Shown: positions 1 to 13,656, numbered from the stretch's first letter. The stretch is 34,272 nt of DNA from Thermoflexus sp. (GCA_020722365.1 DYKY01000003.1:29385-63656); one strand, 5' to 3'. Notes: generated by a model not told the origin, from the letters alone. Numbers and translations are program-made.

Positions 1-616
1 AGAATCTGGAAAACGATGGCCGGAAAGATCACAATCGCTGTGAATTTGCCCGATAGCGCCAGACCGAGCACGACCGCTGTGATCGCGGCCCAGCCTAGCG
101 TGCCGTTTTCGCGCAGGCGGGACATCGCTACCAGCAACCAGACGAAGGCGCAGGCCACGTAAATGTCGGTTTCCGTAAAAGCCGTTTTGGCAAAGGAGAG
201 AAAGAACGGGCTGGCGGCGAGAATGGCGCCGGCGAGCAGTCCCGTTTTGCTGTCGAAGTCGCGCTTGCAGAACACATACACGCCGATGATCGTCAGCGCG
301 CCCACAAAGCAACTGACCAACCGTGCGGTCAGCAAATCATCGGTGTGCAGCAGGCTGTACACCACGGCAACGACGGCCATGGGCAGGCGCGTCTGGCTGG
401 GATCGGAGTCCGACCCGCGCAGCCAGCCGCCGGGCGCCAGATAGGCGCGCGCAATGTCAATGTCGGTCTGCTCGTCCCAGGAGATGCCCTGACGGTTCAC
501 GGTGGGCAGGAGAAGTGCGGTATAACCGATGAGGACAAGGCACAGATAAATTGCGGGCCGATTAGAGACGGTGATGCCTTTGATTTGCATAGCTGCGGCG
601 CCTCTGTCTGTACTCA
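1..616 (-). CDS. Glycosyltransferase family 39-like (PMT/ArnT-like) integral membrane protein, truncated by the window edge
   Basis: Manual reverse-strand translation from ATG at 616: MSTDRGAAAMQIKGITVSNRPAIYLCLVLIGYTALLLPTVNREGISWDEQTDIDIARAYLAPGGWLRGSDSDPSQTRLPM..., open to position 1. Early WDEQTDxxIA motif and successive hydrophobic helices fit PMT-type glycosyltransferases. Not in the ORF track because it runs off the window. Confidence 0.75.
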
Positions 617-750
617 TTGTATCATAGGCTGCTTCTACGTTCAATTGCTCCACAAAGCACTCTCCTTAACCCATATATCGGTGGTACAATAAGAGAGCAA
701 CTGGAATTGGCAGATATAGACTTTATTCGACACATAGCAAGGAGACACGC

Positions 751-1074
751 ATGGTAGAGATGACAGTGCGAGTACCCCAGACTTTGATGCAGCTGCCGGA
801 ATCGGAACGCGGCAAGCTCATTCGCGCCGGTTTGCAGGAAGCTACACGCGCCAGAATCCGTCAGCTCCAGGCCGACATTGCCGCGAGTAAGGCAGAGATT
901 GCCCGTTTCGAAGCGCGTTATGGCTTGTCGTTCTCGCGCTTCGAAGCGCAACTGCTTACACAGCAGGACTCTTTACAAATCCACGAAGACTATAATGACT
1001 GGTTCTACTGGCAAAGTGTGTTTGAAGAGAAGCAGCGACTGCTTGCCGATTTACAGGCTTTGGACCACGTATGA
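751..1074 (+). CDS. Putative antitoxin partner of the TumE/DUF6516 toxin
   Basis: 107 aa; SD-like aaggag upstream; 4-nt ATGA overlap with the downstream TumE-like gene. Confidence 0.6.
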   Translation: MVEMTVRVPQTLMQLPESERGKLIRAGLQEATRARIRQLQADIAASKAEIARFEARYGLSFSRFEAQLLTQQDSLQIHEDYNDWFYWQSVFEEKQRLLADLQALDHV

Positions 1075-1412
1075 TCCCCGATATACCGGAACGGTATCCT
1101 GCTCTCGTCGTTGCCGTCAGCTATCTAACCCATCGATTAGATAGTACCGTCGAACAGTTCAAAGCTGAAGTGCAACTTGTCGATGGCTCGCGTCTGTATA
1201 TCAACGAGGTATACATTGACGGAGAGTTACGCAAATACGCTTACTACCGGCTCACACCTGGCGGCGAGATTCTCCAGGGGGGGGATAACGCGCCACATCA
1301 TCCTGAGATCGCGTCTTACCCCCATCATCTTCATCAGCAGGGCCTGGTTCAACCTTCGGCGGTGCGCTCGCTTGACGATGTGATGACGTTACTTGAAACG
1401 CACATAAAGTAA
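1071..1412 (+). CDS. TumE/DUF6516-family toxin-like protein
   Basis: 113 aa with DGSRLYINEVYIDGELRKYAYYRLTPGGEILQGGDNAPHHPEIASYPHHLHQQGLVQPS, matching the DNAPHHPE...PHHxH signature of the DUF6516/TumE family. Confidence 0.75.
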   Translation: MIPDIPERYPALVVAVSYLTHRLDSTVEQFKAEVQLVDGSRLYINEVYIDGELRKYAYYRLTPGGEILQGGDNAPHHPEIASYPHHLHQQGLVQPSAVRSLDDVMTLLETHIK

Positions 1413-1414
1413 AC

Positions 1415-3094
1415 TTACTGGCCGCGTGGCATCGTCAGCCGGTAGACATTGCCCCCGGCTCCCGGCAGAACGCGAAAATGCTCCCGTAGTCCGGGATAAA
1501 CCTGATCCACGTAGACCGGACGGTCGCCGGCGCGCACGGTTTCGATCATTTCCTCTAATAGACTGTCGGCAATCTGGCCGTTGCTGCCGAATGGCGTGGC
1601 TTCTTTGATGATGATGGTGGGACGTAATCCTTCGACGTGCGCCAGGTAGTACATCGTATACAACGCGCGCCAGTTCATCACCAGAAACGCATTCTCAGGT
1701 AACATCTGTAAGCGCATTGTATAAATCAGGCGCGGCTCTCTCAGGTTTTCGAGCGGATACGGATATGTCTCCTGCACGAAGGTCCCTTTGCCGGCCTTGA
1801 GCGCCTCCCAGCGCGGACCGGCGTAGGGCGTGAGGACGACCAGCGCGCACAGGACTATTGCCAGCGGATAGAGATGGCGCGTCCAGCTTTTGCGCTTCGC
1901 CAGGAAACGTTTGGCCCATTCCAACGTCCGCCCGATTCCCACGCCGATGGCTGTGCTGATGAAGATATACGTGGCGAGGTAAAATACGTATTTGTCCCCC
2001 GGATGATAGTTGAGGATGAACGCTAGCATCACCAAGATAGCGATGACCATAAAGGTGCCCAGGCTTAATGTCGGGGCAGCGGGGATGGATTTGATGAACG
2101 CTTTGACGCGGGTGGCGGTGTCGTCCAATTCGGGGTTCCCGGCGTTCGCAGCGAGTTTCCGTGCGGCATAGCGGATCTCACCCAGGCCAAGCAGGGCGAA
2201 TCCGAACATCCACAACGTGAACTCTTGACTCAAGACACGGGTAAGGTATTCGCTGATCGCCACGGCGAAACTGCTGCCCTCCGGGAACATTGCGGCACGC
2301 CACTGGACGCTCATCACCGTCCGCCACCAGTGTTCAAACACCCCGTCCACGTCGGTAGCCTGCAATCCCCAGATCGAACGCGAAGGGTACAGCATTACCC
2401 CGATGAAGCTTGATGGCGGACTGTTGAGGTCCAATAGGATGAAGGCTGCAAAATAAAGGCTCAGCCCAACGCCGAACCCTGTTATTGCAGAGCGCAAACA
2501 CGGCCCCCATTGCGTCTTGGGTTGGAACGCCAGCACCCACAGGACAAACATGAGCGCGGACGGGGCAATCAACACTGCCGAGAGGTGGACACCCAGTGCC
2601 AGACACGTCAGTGCCGTAGCCCACGCCAACGCGTGACGACGCGCAAACGGCTCACGTTGCCAGTGGGCCAGCAGCAGCAGTACCGTCGTCAATACTGCCG
2701 TCCCCGGCGTGTACACTTCGGCGATGATGGCCTGCGACCAGAACGTGTACGACAGCGCCAGCGCGACGCTCCCCAACGCGGCTGCGCTGCGGTTCGGTGT
2801 GAAGTAGCGGATCAGCAGGTAGACGCCGCCCACCGTCCACGCCGCGCACAGCGCCGAAACCAGGTTGACGCGCCAGGCAGGCGAGGCAATCGGCAGGAAT
2901 CCCACCAGCCGTGCAAACAGCAGGTAGATGGGGTAGCCCGTTGAGTGGGTCGTCCCCAGCGTATAGGCTAGCGTTTGGAACTCTGCGCTGTCGCTGTACA
3001 GGATGTCCGGCGCCAGCGTGCGCACGTAGAGTGCCAGGGCGAGAACGCCGATCAAGAGAGCGAGGTAATAGTCTTTGCGATCAGGATGGGACAT
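1415..3094 (-). CDS. DUF2723 (TMEM260/protein O-mannosyltransferase-like) membrane protein
   Basis: 559 aa; N-terminus LYVRTLAPDILYSDSAEFQTLAYTLGTTHSTGYPIYLLFARLVGFLPIASPAWRVNLVSAL is characteristic of DUF2723; multiple hydrophobic helices. Confidence 0.85.
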   Translation of the reverse strand: MSHPDRKDYYLALLIGVLALALYVRTLAPDILYSDSAEFQTLAYTLGTTHSTGYPIYLLFARLVGFLPIASPAWRVNLVSALCAAWTVGGVYLLIRYFTPNRSAAALGSVALALSYTFWSQAIIAEVYTPGTAVLTTVLLLLAHWQREPFARRHALAWATALTCLALGVHLSAVLIAPSALMFVLWVLAFQPKTQWGPCLRSAITGFGVGLSLYFAAFILLDLNSPPSSFIGVMLYPSRSIWGLQATDVDGVFEHWWRTVMSVQWRAAMFPEGSSFAVAISEYLTRVLSQEFTLWMFGFALLGLGEIRYAARKLAANAGNPELDDTATRVKAFIKSIPAAPTLSLGTFMVIAILVMLAFILNYHPGDKYVFYLATYIFISTAIGVGIGRTLEWAKRFLAKRKSWTRHLYPLAIVLCALVVLTPYAGPRWEALKAGKGTFVQETYPYPLENLREPRLIYTMRLQMLPENAFLVMNWRALYTMYYLAHVEGLRPTIIIKEATPFGSNGQIADSLLEEMIETVRAGDRPVYVDQVYPGLREHFRVLPGAGGNVYRLTMPRGQ

Positions 3095-3118
3095 AGTCGT
3101 TAGTCTTCAGTCTGATAG
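3092..3118 (-). repeat. Short heptamer array (GACTGAA GACTAAC GACTATG) containing the DUF2723 start codon
   Basis: Minus strand reads ctatcaGACTGAAGACTAACGACTATGtccc; ATG is 3094-3092. Confidence 0.8.
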
Positions 3119-3126
3119 TAAAAGCT

Positions 3127-3173
3127 GGAACGTTCGAACGCACCGCGTGAACGCGCAAACGCTCGAACGTTCC
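3127..3173. repeat. 11-bp perfect inverted repeat GGAACGTTCGA / TCGAACGTTCC
   Basis: Arms 3127-3137 and 3163-3173, between beta-galactosidase and DUF2723 genes. Confidence 0.85.
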
Positions 3174-3186
3174 AACGAGGAGGAGG

Positions 3187-6597
<3,411 letters not shown>

Positions 6598-6742
6598 TCA
6601 AAATAGCAGTTGTAGAGCCAACTGTTAGTTTGCTGCTGCCGAAGATTGCAGGCTGACAGCTTGCGCTACATCTTATCCGAAAATTGTGCCTGCGAGACTT
6701 GCCAAATCGCCCTACAGTTCCTGTGTGGAATTCAGGTTAACG

Positions 6743-7801
6743 TCAAGCTAGGTTCCTTACGCCGCTGAGGTTCAACTCGGCAGCGCGATGGCATTTGACG
6801 AAGTGCCCGGGACTGATTTCTTCGAACGCCGGCTCTTCTGTTTTGCAGATGTCCTTCACATACCTGCAGCGTGGGTGGAAATAGCATCCCGACGGCGGAT
6901 TGGCCGGGTTGGCGACCTCACCGGTGAGCAGGATGCGCTTTTCACGCGGCGTGGGGTCGGGGCGCGGAATGGCCGACATCAGCGCCTCGGTGTACGGGTG
7001 CTTGGGCGCCATAAACAGTTCGTGTGTCGTTGCCATTTCGACCATCTTCCCCACATACATCACCGCGACGCGCTCACTGATGTGGGCGACCACGCTCAGG
7101 TCGTGGGCCACGAATAGGTAGGTTAGTCCCATTTCCTCCTGAAGCTCCTGGAGGAGGTTGAGAATCTGCGCCTGCACCGACACGTCGAGCGCCGAGACCG
7201 GCTCGTCGCATACCAGGAATTTGGGATTTGGGGCCAACGCGCGCGCCAGGCCGATGCGCTGCCGCTGCCCACCGCTGAAGGCGTGCGGATAACGCCGCAT
7301 ATACTCCGGGCGCAGGCCCACCCGCCGCAGCATCTCCGCCACGCGATCTTCCAGTTCCTTGCCCTGCGCGATGTTCATAGCGCGTAGCGGCGCGCCCACA
7401 ATTTCCAACAGCGTCATGCGGGGGTTAAGCGAGGCATACGGATCCTGAAAGATCATCCGCATATTGCGGCGTACTTGAATAAGCTGTTCGTGCTCCAGTT
7501 CAGCAACGTTGATCCGTCCTATCTGTGGGTCTTGGAACCAGACCTCGCCGCTGGAAGGCGCGATGGCCTTCAGGATGCAGCGCCCGGTCGTGGTTTTGCC
7601 GCACCCGCTTTCGCCAACCAGGCCCAGTGTCTCGCCTTCGTTGACGTAGAAGTCGACGCCGTCCACGGCTTTGACATGACCGACGACTCTTTTGAAGAAT
7701 CCACGCTGGATGGGGAAGTACTTCTTGAGTGCCTTGACTTCCAGCAAGGGCGGTTGGGCTTGCATTTGTGATGCACTATGGATATTCGTTTGTTCGGTCA
7801 T
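6743..7801 (-). CDS. ABC transporter ATP-binding protein, DppF/OppF type
   Basis: 352 aa; Walker [13 protein letters not shown], signature [15 protein letters not shown], Walker [15 protein letters not shown]-terminal [11 protein letters not shown] oligopeptide-transporter motif. Confidence 0.95.
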   Translation of the reverse strand: MTEQTNIHSASQMQAQPPLLEVKALKKYFPIQRGFFKRVVGHVKAVDGVDFYVNEGETLGLVGESGCGKTTTGRCILKAIAPSSGEVWFQDPQIGRINVAELEHEQLIQVRRNMRMIFQDPYASLNPRMTLLEIVGAPLRAMNIAQGKELEDRVAEMLRRVGLRPEYMRRYPHAFSGGQRQRIGLARALAPNPKFLVCDEPVSALDVSVQAQILNLLQELQEEMGLTYLFVAHDLSVVAHISERVAVMYVGKMVEMATTHELFMAPKHPYTEALMSAIPRPDPTPREKRILLTGEVANPANPPSGCYFHPRCRYVKDICKTEEPAFEEISPGHFVKCHRAAELNLSGVRNLA

Positions 7802-7813
7802 CGTGTTGTATCC

Positions 7814-8875
7814 TTAATTCGCTCGCGCTTTCGTGGTGCGGGAAGCATACAGGTGACATCTGACGATGTGTCCCGGTTCCACTTCGATGACGGCAGGTTC
7901 GACCTCGTTGCACACGCCTTCCATAAACTGCGGGCAGCGAGGATGGAACGAGCAGCCCGGCAGCACGCTGTACGGATCGGGCACCATGCCCCTGATCGTT
8001 TCCAGCCGTTTCTTCTGACCGGCGCGCGCCATCACATCATCAAGCTGCGGGATAGACCGCAGCAGCGCCTGCGTGTAGGGGTGCAGCGGGTTCCTGAAGA
8101 TGGATGCCACGTCCGTCTGCTCGACGATTTTGCCCATATACATCACCGCGACTTCCTGGGCCATTTCGGCGATCACGCCCAGGTTGTGGGTGATGTACAT
8201 AATCGCCATATTGTATTGCTGCTGTAATTCGCGCATCAGATCGAGGATTTGCGCCTCGGTCGTCACGTCAAGTGCTGTCGTCGGCTCGTCGGCAATGAGC
8301 AGGTTGGGATTGCAGCTCAGGGCCATGGCAATCACGGCGCGCTGGCGCATCCCGCCGCTCAATTGGAAGGGATAGGTATCCACAATCCGGTCGGCATTGG
8401 GTAGCTTGGCACGGGCCAGGATGTCGATGGCGCGCTCGCGGGCTTCGGCCTTGTTCACCTGCTGGTGCAGCATAATGGCCTCCATGATCTGCGCGCCCAC
8501 TGTGCGCACGGGCAGCATGGCTGCCATTGGCTCCTGAAAGACCATCGAAATCTGGTTGCCCCGGATGGCGCGCATCGCGCGGCTGTTGGGCTTGAGTTTG
8601 GTGATCTCGATCACATTCGATGTCGATGCCGATTCCGTTTTGTGGATGGTCTGGTAATAGGTGATCTCCCCCTCCTTGATTTTGCCTGGGGAAGGGACCA
8701 ATTGCATCAGGGAAAGCGCGGTGATGCTTTTGCCACACCCGCTTTCCCCCACGATGCCCAACGTGCGCCCGGCCTTGATCGTCAGGTCAACGCCATCCAC
8801 GGCCCGGACGACGCCCTCGGCCAGATAGAAGTAGGTATGCAGATTCTTGATTTCGGCAAGCACATGATCCGACAT
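7814..8875 (-). CDS. ABC transporter ATP-binding protein, DppD/OppD type
   Basis: 353 aa; Walker [13 protein letters not shown], signature [15 protein letters not shown], Walker [25 protein letters not shown]. Confidence 0.95.
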   Translation of the reverse strand: MSDHVLAEIKNLHTYFYLAEGVVRAVDGVDLTIKAGRTLGIVGESGCGKSITALSLMQLVPSPGKIKEGEITYYQTIHKTESASTSNVIEITKLKPNSRAMRAIRGNQISMVFQEPMAAMLPVRTVGAQIMEAIMLHQQVNKAEARERAIDILARAKLPNADRIVDTYPFQLSGGMRQRAVIAMALSCNPNLLIADEPTTALDVTTEAQILDLMRELQQQYNMAIMYITHNLGVIAEMAQEVAVMYMGKIVEQTDVASIFRNPLHPYTQALLRSIPQLDDVMARAGQKKRLETIRGMVPDPYSVLPGCSFHPRCPQFMEGVCNEVEPAVIEVEPGHIVRCHLYASRTTKARAN

Positions 8876-8886
8876 GATAGCGCCTC

Positions 8887-10050
8887 CTAGCTCACGTAGG
8901 GGTCTGCGGCGTCGCGCAAGCCGTCACCCAAGAAGTTGAACATCAGCACGGCGAGCACCACCACCGGCACCGGCCAGAGAATCCACGGGTAGTGGGCCAC
9001 ATTCATAATGTCCTGGGCGTCCTGCAACATCACGCCCCAACTGATCGTCGGCGGGTTCAGACCGATGCCCAGGAAACTCAACGACGTCTCGCCGAGGATC
9101 ATGCCGGGCAGCGACCCGGTGAGCGAGACGATGATGTAGCTGAGGAAGCCGGGGATCATATAGCGGGCGATGATGGCCGCTTCGCTTTCGCCATCCAGCC
9201 GGGCCGCCAGCACGAAGTCTTCCTCGCGCATACTCAGCAGCCGCCCGCGCACCGTGCGCGCCAGGCCTGTCCACCCCAAGATGGAAAGGATGAGCGTGGT
9301 GGCAAAGTAGATGCGCAACTGTGGCCATTCGCGCGGCAGTGCGGCAGCCAGGGCCATAAATAACGGGATCGTGGGAAGCGTCGTGATCACTTCGATGACC
9401 CGTTGGATGATTTCGTCGACGACGCCGCCAAAGAACCCGGAGATGCCGCCCAGGAGCAGCCCTAGCACGAAGCTGATGGCGACCCCGATCAGGCCGACGC
9501 TCAGCGAGATGCGCGCGCCGTAAAAAATGCGTGACAGTACGTCTCGCCCGATGGTGTCCGTTCCCATAAGGAAGAGGGGCATGGCCTCATCACCCCCACC
9601 AACGCCAAACAGATGGACGTCGCTTGGAATCAGCCCCCAGAGCTTGTACGGGTCGCCGCGCACGAAGAGTCCAATCGGATAGATGATGCTCGAATTTTCC
9701 TCGTAGATGGGCCTGAACGTGTTGGGATCGCGCCCCATCTTCATGCCATAGACAAACGGTGTGTGAAACCGGCCTTCCGCATCGCGGATGTGGATCGCCG
9801 TCGGGGGGAAGGAAAGGTAGTCTTTGAAGCGGTGCAGGGGATCGTGCGGGCTGACAAACTCGGCAAAGATGGCAATAAAGTACAGAATCCCCAGGACCAC
9901 CATCGCTATCTGCGCCAGCTTGTGTCGCCTGAACTTCCACCACACGAGCTGCCACTGCCCGGCCCGATAGAATTCTTCCTCTTGTCCCTCCGGTATTTGA
10001 CGCCGTGTTTTGCGTCCCAACTGCTTTTTCTGTAACGTTTTCTTGCTCAT
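8887..10050 (-). CDS. ABC transporter permease, DppC/OppC type
   Basis: Start re-assigned to MSKKTLQKKQLGRKTRR (10050), overlapping the OppB-like stop by 4 nt; contains FLMGTDTIGRDVLSRIFYGARISLSVG and the EAA-loop region. The ORF-track 5' extension to 10503 lies inside the OppB-like gene. Confidence 0.92.
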   Translation of the reverse strand: MSKKTLQKKQLGRKTRRQIPEGQEEEFYRAGQWQLVWWKFRRHKLAQIAMVVLGILYFIAIFAEFVSPHDPLHRFKDYLSFPPTAIHIRDAEGRFHTPFVYGMKMGRDPNTFRPIYEENSSIIYPIGLFVRGDPYKLWGLIPSDVHLFGVGGGDEAMPLFLMGTDTIGRDVLSRIFYGARISLSVGLIGVAISFVLGLLLGGISGFFGGVVDEIIQRVIEVITTLPTIPLFMALAAALPREWPQLRIYFATTLILSILGWTGLARTVRGRLLSMREEDFVLAARLDGESEAAIIARYMIPGFLSYIIVSLTGSLPGMILGETSLSFLGIGLNPPTISWGVMLQDAQDIMNVAHYPWILWPVPVVVLAVLMFNFLGDGLRDAADPYVS

Positions 10051-11048
10051 GCGCCCTCCACACCGCCGAACCGGATGCGCGGATCCGACAAAGCCAATAG
10101 AACGTCGGATAAGATCGCGCTGATCGCGGTCAAGGCTCCGGTGATCAAAATATAAGCGCCGGCCATATACATATCCTGATTCCTCAACGCAGCATACAAG
10201 GCCGGGCCGGCCGTTTGCAGATTGAGGACGATCTCCAGGATAATACCGCCGGAGAAGAGCCACGGCAACAACCACATCACACTGCTCAAAATCGGGTTGA
10301 TGGCCAGCCGTGTAGGATAACGCACAATGACGTTGAATTCGGACAGTCCCTTCGCGCGCGCCACCGTCACGTACTGCTTGCGCAGCTCGTCCAGCATCAT
10401 CGCGCGCATGGTACGGATGGTGCCGGCGACGCCGCCGGTGCCGAGGAGAATGATGGGGAGCCACATATGCTTCAACAGGTCCACAAACTTCCCCCAACTC
10501 CATGGCAGCACCATGTATTCCTGTGAAAACAACCCCCCGGTGCGGATGCCAAACTTGGTGAGCGCCACATACATGATGATCATAGCCAGGAAGAACGCGG
10601 GCACAGCCAGGCCAATAAAAGTGACGAGGGTTACGATATAGTCCATAATCGAGTACTGCTTGACCGCCACATAGATGCCGATGGGGATCGCCACCGTCCA
10701 GGTAAAGATGTGCGCGAACAGGGCGATGGCAAAGGTGTAGCCCATGCGCTCCATGATGACCTGGGCCACGGGTTTCTCGAAGGTGTATGAATAGCCAAAG
10801 TCAAACTTGGTGATGATATTGCTGATCCAGAGCAGATAGCGTTGGTACATTGGCCTGTCCATGCCGTACTGTCGTATCAAGGCCTGGGCTTGCGCTTCGC
10901 TTACCGTAACCCCGCTGGCTTGCAGACGTTCTATCTGCCGTGTCACAATATCGCCAGGAGGCAGTTGGATGATGATAAAAGCCAGGATCGAGATCAACAG
11001 CAATTGGGGTATCACTCGAATAATGCGCTGAATGATATAGGCAAGCAT
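10047..11048 (-). CDS. ABC transporter permease, DppB/OppB type
   Basis: 333 aa; MLAYIIQRIIRVIPQLLLISILAFIIIQLPPGD N-terminus, RTMRAMMLDELRKQYVTVARAKGL EAA loop. Confidence 0.93.
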   Translation of the reverse strand: MLAYIIQRIIRVIPQLLLISILAFIIIQLPPGDIVTRQIERLQASGVTVSEAQAQALIRQYGMDRPMYQRYLLWISNIITKFDFGYSYTFEKPVAQVIMERMGYTFAIALFAHIFTWTVAIPIGIYVAVKQYSIMDYIVTLVTFIGLAVPAFFLAMIIMYVALTKFGIRTGGLFSQEYMVLPWSWGKFVDLLKHMWLPIILLGTGGVAGTIRTMRAMMLDELRKQYVTVARAKGLSEFNVIVRYPTRLAINPILSSVMWLLPWLFSGGIILEIVLNLQTAGPALYAALRNQDMYMAGAYILITGALTAISAILSDVLLALSDPRIRFGGVEGA

Positions 11049-11230
11049 AAGGGTTCACCTCCTATGCACATAAGCTCCTGTAAAGCAGAATTTGTAGGCG
11101 CGGATTCCATTCCGCGTTTTGACTCGCACGGTATGGATATCGTGGCTACATTCTGACCGTGCCCGCAACTAAGACTGAACCGGGCTGCCGGCTTCAGACC
11201 AGCAGCCCGGTCGGTGTATTTATGAAAGTT

Positions 11231-13333
11231 TTACGCCCGCTCGCCACCTTCGTAGAAGAAGGCTGCCGGATGGTAGGTATTGACGCCGTAGGTGTCCCAG
11301 CCGAAGGGTACTTTGGGCCGCGGCACGTTGCGCATATTCTTGTTGAAGAGGATGGGGCATGGGCTTTCCAGCACCGTCCCGATCGCCAGGGGGGTATCGG
11401 CCAGGTAATCGAAGATCTTCTGCCCGATCGCGACACGCTCGTCATCGTCAACGACCAGTTTCATCTCGTCAACCCAGGCGAACAGTTGTTGGATCTCTTC
11501 CGGTGGTGTGATGAGACCCTCGGCTTCCTTGTCCGTAGCGGCGTACCACTGCTGCCAGGCGTAGGAAACGCCACCCTGTTGGCCGTCGGCCACCGGCACG
11601 TACCACTGCATCTGGATCGGCAAGAGCATATCGGTGCAGCGGTCGGCGTGCCAGATACCACACTCAACCTCGTTGGCCATCATCCGCTCGTTGTACAGCG
11701 ATTCGTCGATTTCCTTGACCGTCGCGTCGATGCCGATCTCGCGCCAGTAGGTGACGACCATCTCACAGAACTCGGCGACCGAGGCGCCCACGCGGATGCC
11801 GGCGTGCTCGATCATGTAGCTCAAGGGTTTGCCATCGGGGCGCACGCGGATGCCATCAGCGCCCTTGGGCAGTCCCATCTCGTCCAGCAGTTGATTCGCC
11901 AGCGCAGGATCATACTGCGCCCATGCTGTGCCATACTTCTCCTTGAAATATGAAGAGTTGGGCATTGGGGCCATCTGTCCCATGCGGGCCAGACCGTAGA
12001 AGAGGCTCTCGTTGATCTCGTCGCGGTCGATGGCGACCGAGAGCGCACGGGTCCAGTTGGGATGGTTGACGATCTCTTCCAGCACCGGATCCTTGGGGAG
12101 CGTGCGGCGCGGATAGAGCGTGTAGCGGTCGGTCATACAGGAGAGATAGTCGCCGATCGTGTACTTGCCCTTTTCCTCATTTTCCTTGTACAGCGGGTAC
12201 TTGGCAACGGTGACGTCGTGCATTCCCAGCCAGTCCAACTCGCCGCCGATGAGCTTCAGTTCCATCGTCTGGGTGTCGGCCATGTAGTCCAGGCGTAGGG
12301 TGTCGAGGTAGGGGAGTTGGTTGCCCACCAGGTCAACCTTCCAGTAGTAGGGGTTGCGCTCGAAGATGATGAGACCCTCCGATGGATACTCTTTCGGAAT
12401 CCATGCCGCCAGGGTGGGGAAGCCCTTGGCCCAGTCGGGGAACTGCCAGGTGTTCAGGCCCCACTGGCTGCAGAAGCGGTTGGTCACTTGTTGCCATGTC
12501 TCCATCCCCCACTCGGCCATCAGCTTATTGATAGCATCCTCGCCGGCGAAGTCGGGGTGGTAGTCCTTCAGGAAGTGCGCGGGCATGAACGGGCCTTCCT
12601 GCGGATAGCCGCCCATGTTACGGGTGAGCATGTGGGGGAAGAGGCCGAAGGTGTAGTCAAATGTGCAGCGGAAGGTGTAGTCATCGAGGATTTCAAGCTC
12701 GCAGCGTTGGCTCTGAATGCCATTGAACGGGTTGGCAACCCATCCCAGGCCCTCCACGGTGGCCCATTTGTTCCACCAGAAGTCGACATCGGCGGTGGTC
12801 AGATCCACCCCGTCCGACCATTTCATCCCCTTGCGCATATGGAAGGTATAGGTTGTGCCATCGTCCGAACTTTCCCAGCTCTCGATCATATTGGGGACAA
12901 GCGTGCGGAAGTCCGCATCTGAGTATTGCATTATCCGGTCGGTCATCCAGTCGTAGGTATCCACCGACCAGACGGTGTCGAAGTGGATCTGGCGAACCTC
13001 GCCGCCGTAGACGCCGATGGCATCGCGCCCGCCCACCACGAAGGGCACCATCGGGAGCCGTTCTTCGACGGGGGGCAGTTGTCCGGCATCAACGAGGGCT
13101 TTCAGCATGGGTGGCTCGGCGCGTCCCTCCGGCACTTCGACCTCGACGATCTTCTCGACCGGGACTTCGACCGTCTTTTCGACTTCGACGGTCTTCTCGA
13201 CCACCTTTTCGACCTCAACCGTCTTCTCGATGATCTGCGGCGTCGGCGGAGTGCAGGCCGTCGCTACCGCACCAAGTGCAGCTGCTGTGGTCAGATGCAA
13301 AAATTCGCGGCGTGTCAAATTCTTCGATTTCAT
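11231..13333 (-). CDS. Extracellular solute-binding protein family 5 lipoprotein
   Basis: 700 aa; Tat-like RREFLHLTTAAALGAVATAC lipobox, VEKVVEKTVEVEKTVEVPVEK linker, SBP_bac_5-like DYTFRCTF and WSDGVDLTTADVDFWW motifs. Confidence 0.92.
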   Translation of the reverse strand: MKSKNLTRREFLHLTTAAALGAVATACTPPTPQIIEKTVEVEKVVEKTVEVEKTVEVPVEKIVEVEVPEGRAEPPMLKALVDAGQLPPVEERLPMVPFVVGGRDAIGVYGGEVRQIHFDTVWSVDTYDWMTDRIMQYSDADFRTLVPNMIESWESSDDGTTYTFHMRKGMKWSDGVDLTTADVDFWWNKWATVEGLGWVANPFNGIQSQRCELEILDDYTFRCTFDYTFGLFPHMLTRNMGGYPQEGPFMPAHFLKDYHPDFAGEDAINKLMAEWGMETWQQVTNRFCSQWGLNTWQFPDWAKGFPTLAAWIPKEYPSEGLIIFERNPYYWKVDLVGNQLPYLDTLRLDYMADTQTMELKLIGGELDWLGMHDVTVAKYPLYKENEEKGKYTIGDYLSCMTDRYTLYPRRTLPKDPVLEEIVNHPNWTRALSVAIDRDEINESLFYGLARMGQMAPMPNSSYFKEKYGTAWAQYDPALANQLLDEMGLPKGADGIRVRPDGKPLSYMIEHAGIRVGASVAEFCEMVVTYWREIGIDATVKEIDESLYNERMMANEVECGIWHADRCTDMLLPIQMQWYVPVADGQQGGVSYAWQQWYAATDKEAEGLITPPEEIQQLFAWVDEMKLVVDDDERVAIGQKIFDYLADTPLAIGTVLESPCPILFNKNMRNVPRPKVPFGWDTYGVNTYHPAAFFYEGGERA

Positions 13334-13465
13334 AGCTTCCTCCTTCTCTGATAGAATGTGTAAATGAAATGCTCTTCACGGAGAGGCAGCCCCTCCATGG
13401 TTAGAGTCTACGAAGTGTAAATCAGGGTCATAAAAAGCCTTTATGCGCAGGACTGTTATTCTATA

Positions 13466-13528
13466 CTTTAGCACCCCTTTCCCGAAAAGTCTTCCATTTT
13501 TCGGACAGATTTTGATACTTTTAGGACA
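13466..13528 (-). promoter_or_regulatory. Candidate operator/promoter of the SBP-ABC-transporter operon (21-bp-spaced direct repeat)
   Basis: Minus strand TGTCCTAAAAGTATCAAAATCTGTCCGAAAAATGGAAGACTTTTCGGGAAAGGGGTGCTAAAGTA; TGTCC repeats start at 13528 and 13507. Confidence 0.65.
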
Positions 13529-13532
13529 GATA

Positions 13533-13656
13533 AGCCTTCAGCCTTCAGCCTTCAGCTTTCAGCTTTCAGCTTTCAGCTTTCAGCTTTCAGCTTTCAGCCT
13601 TCAGCCTTCAGCTAGCCGCCGCTGATTGCTGACTGCTGATAGCTGATCGCTGACAG
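13533..13656. repeat. Heptanucleotide array (AGCYTTC units then GCTGAnn units)
   Basis: agccttc x3, agctttc x6, agccttc x2, agctagc, 4-nt interruption, gctgatt gctgact gctgata gctgatc gctgaca; abuts the stop codon of the 858-aa gene at 13657. Confidence 0.97.

Noticed and set aside
10051-10503. 151-aa N-terminal extension of the OppC-like ORF
   Set aside because: Out-of-frame reading of the OppB-like gene; true start is MSKKTLQKKQ at 10050.
13130-13240. Repetitive VEKTVEVEKVVEK segment of the SBP as a novel repeat
   Set aside because: Common flexible linker after the lipobox in Chloroflexota-type family-5 SBPs; probably ordinary.
13443-13625. 60-aa ORF with SAFSFQLSAFSFQ repeats
   Set aside because: Translation of the heptamer array and operator region; no independent coding evidence.
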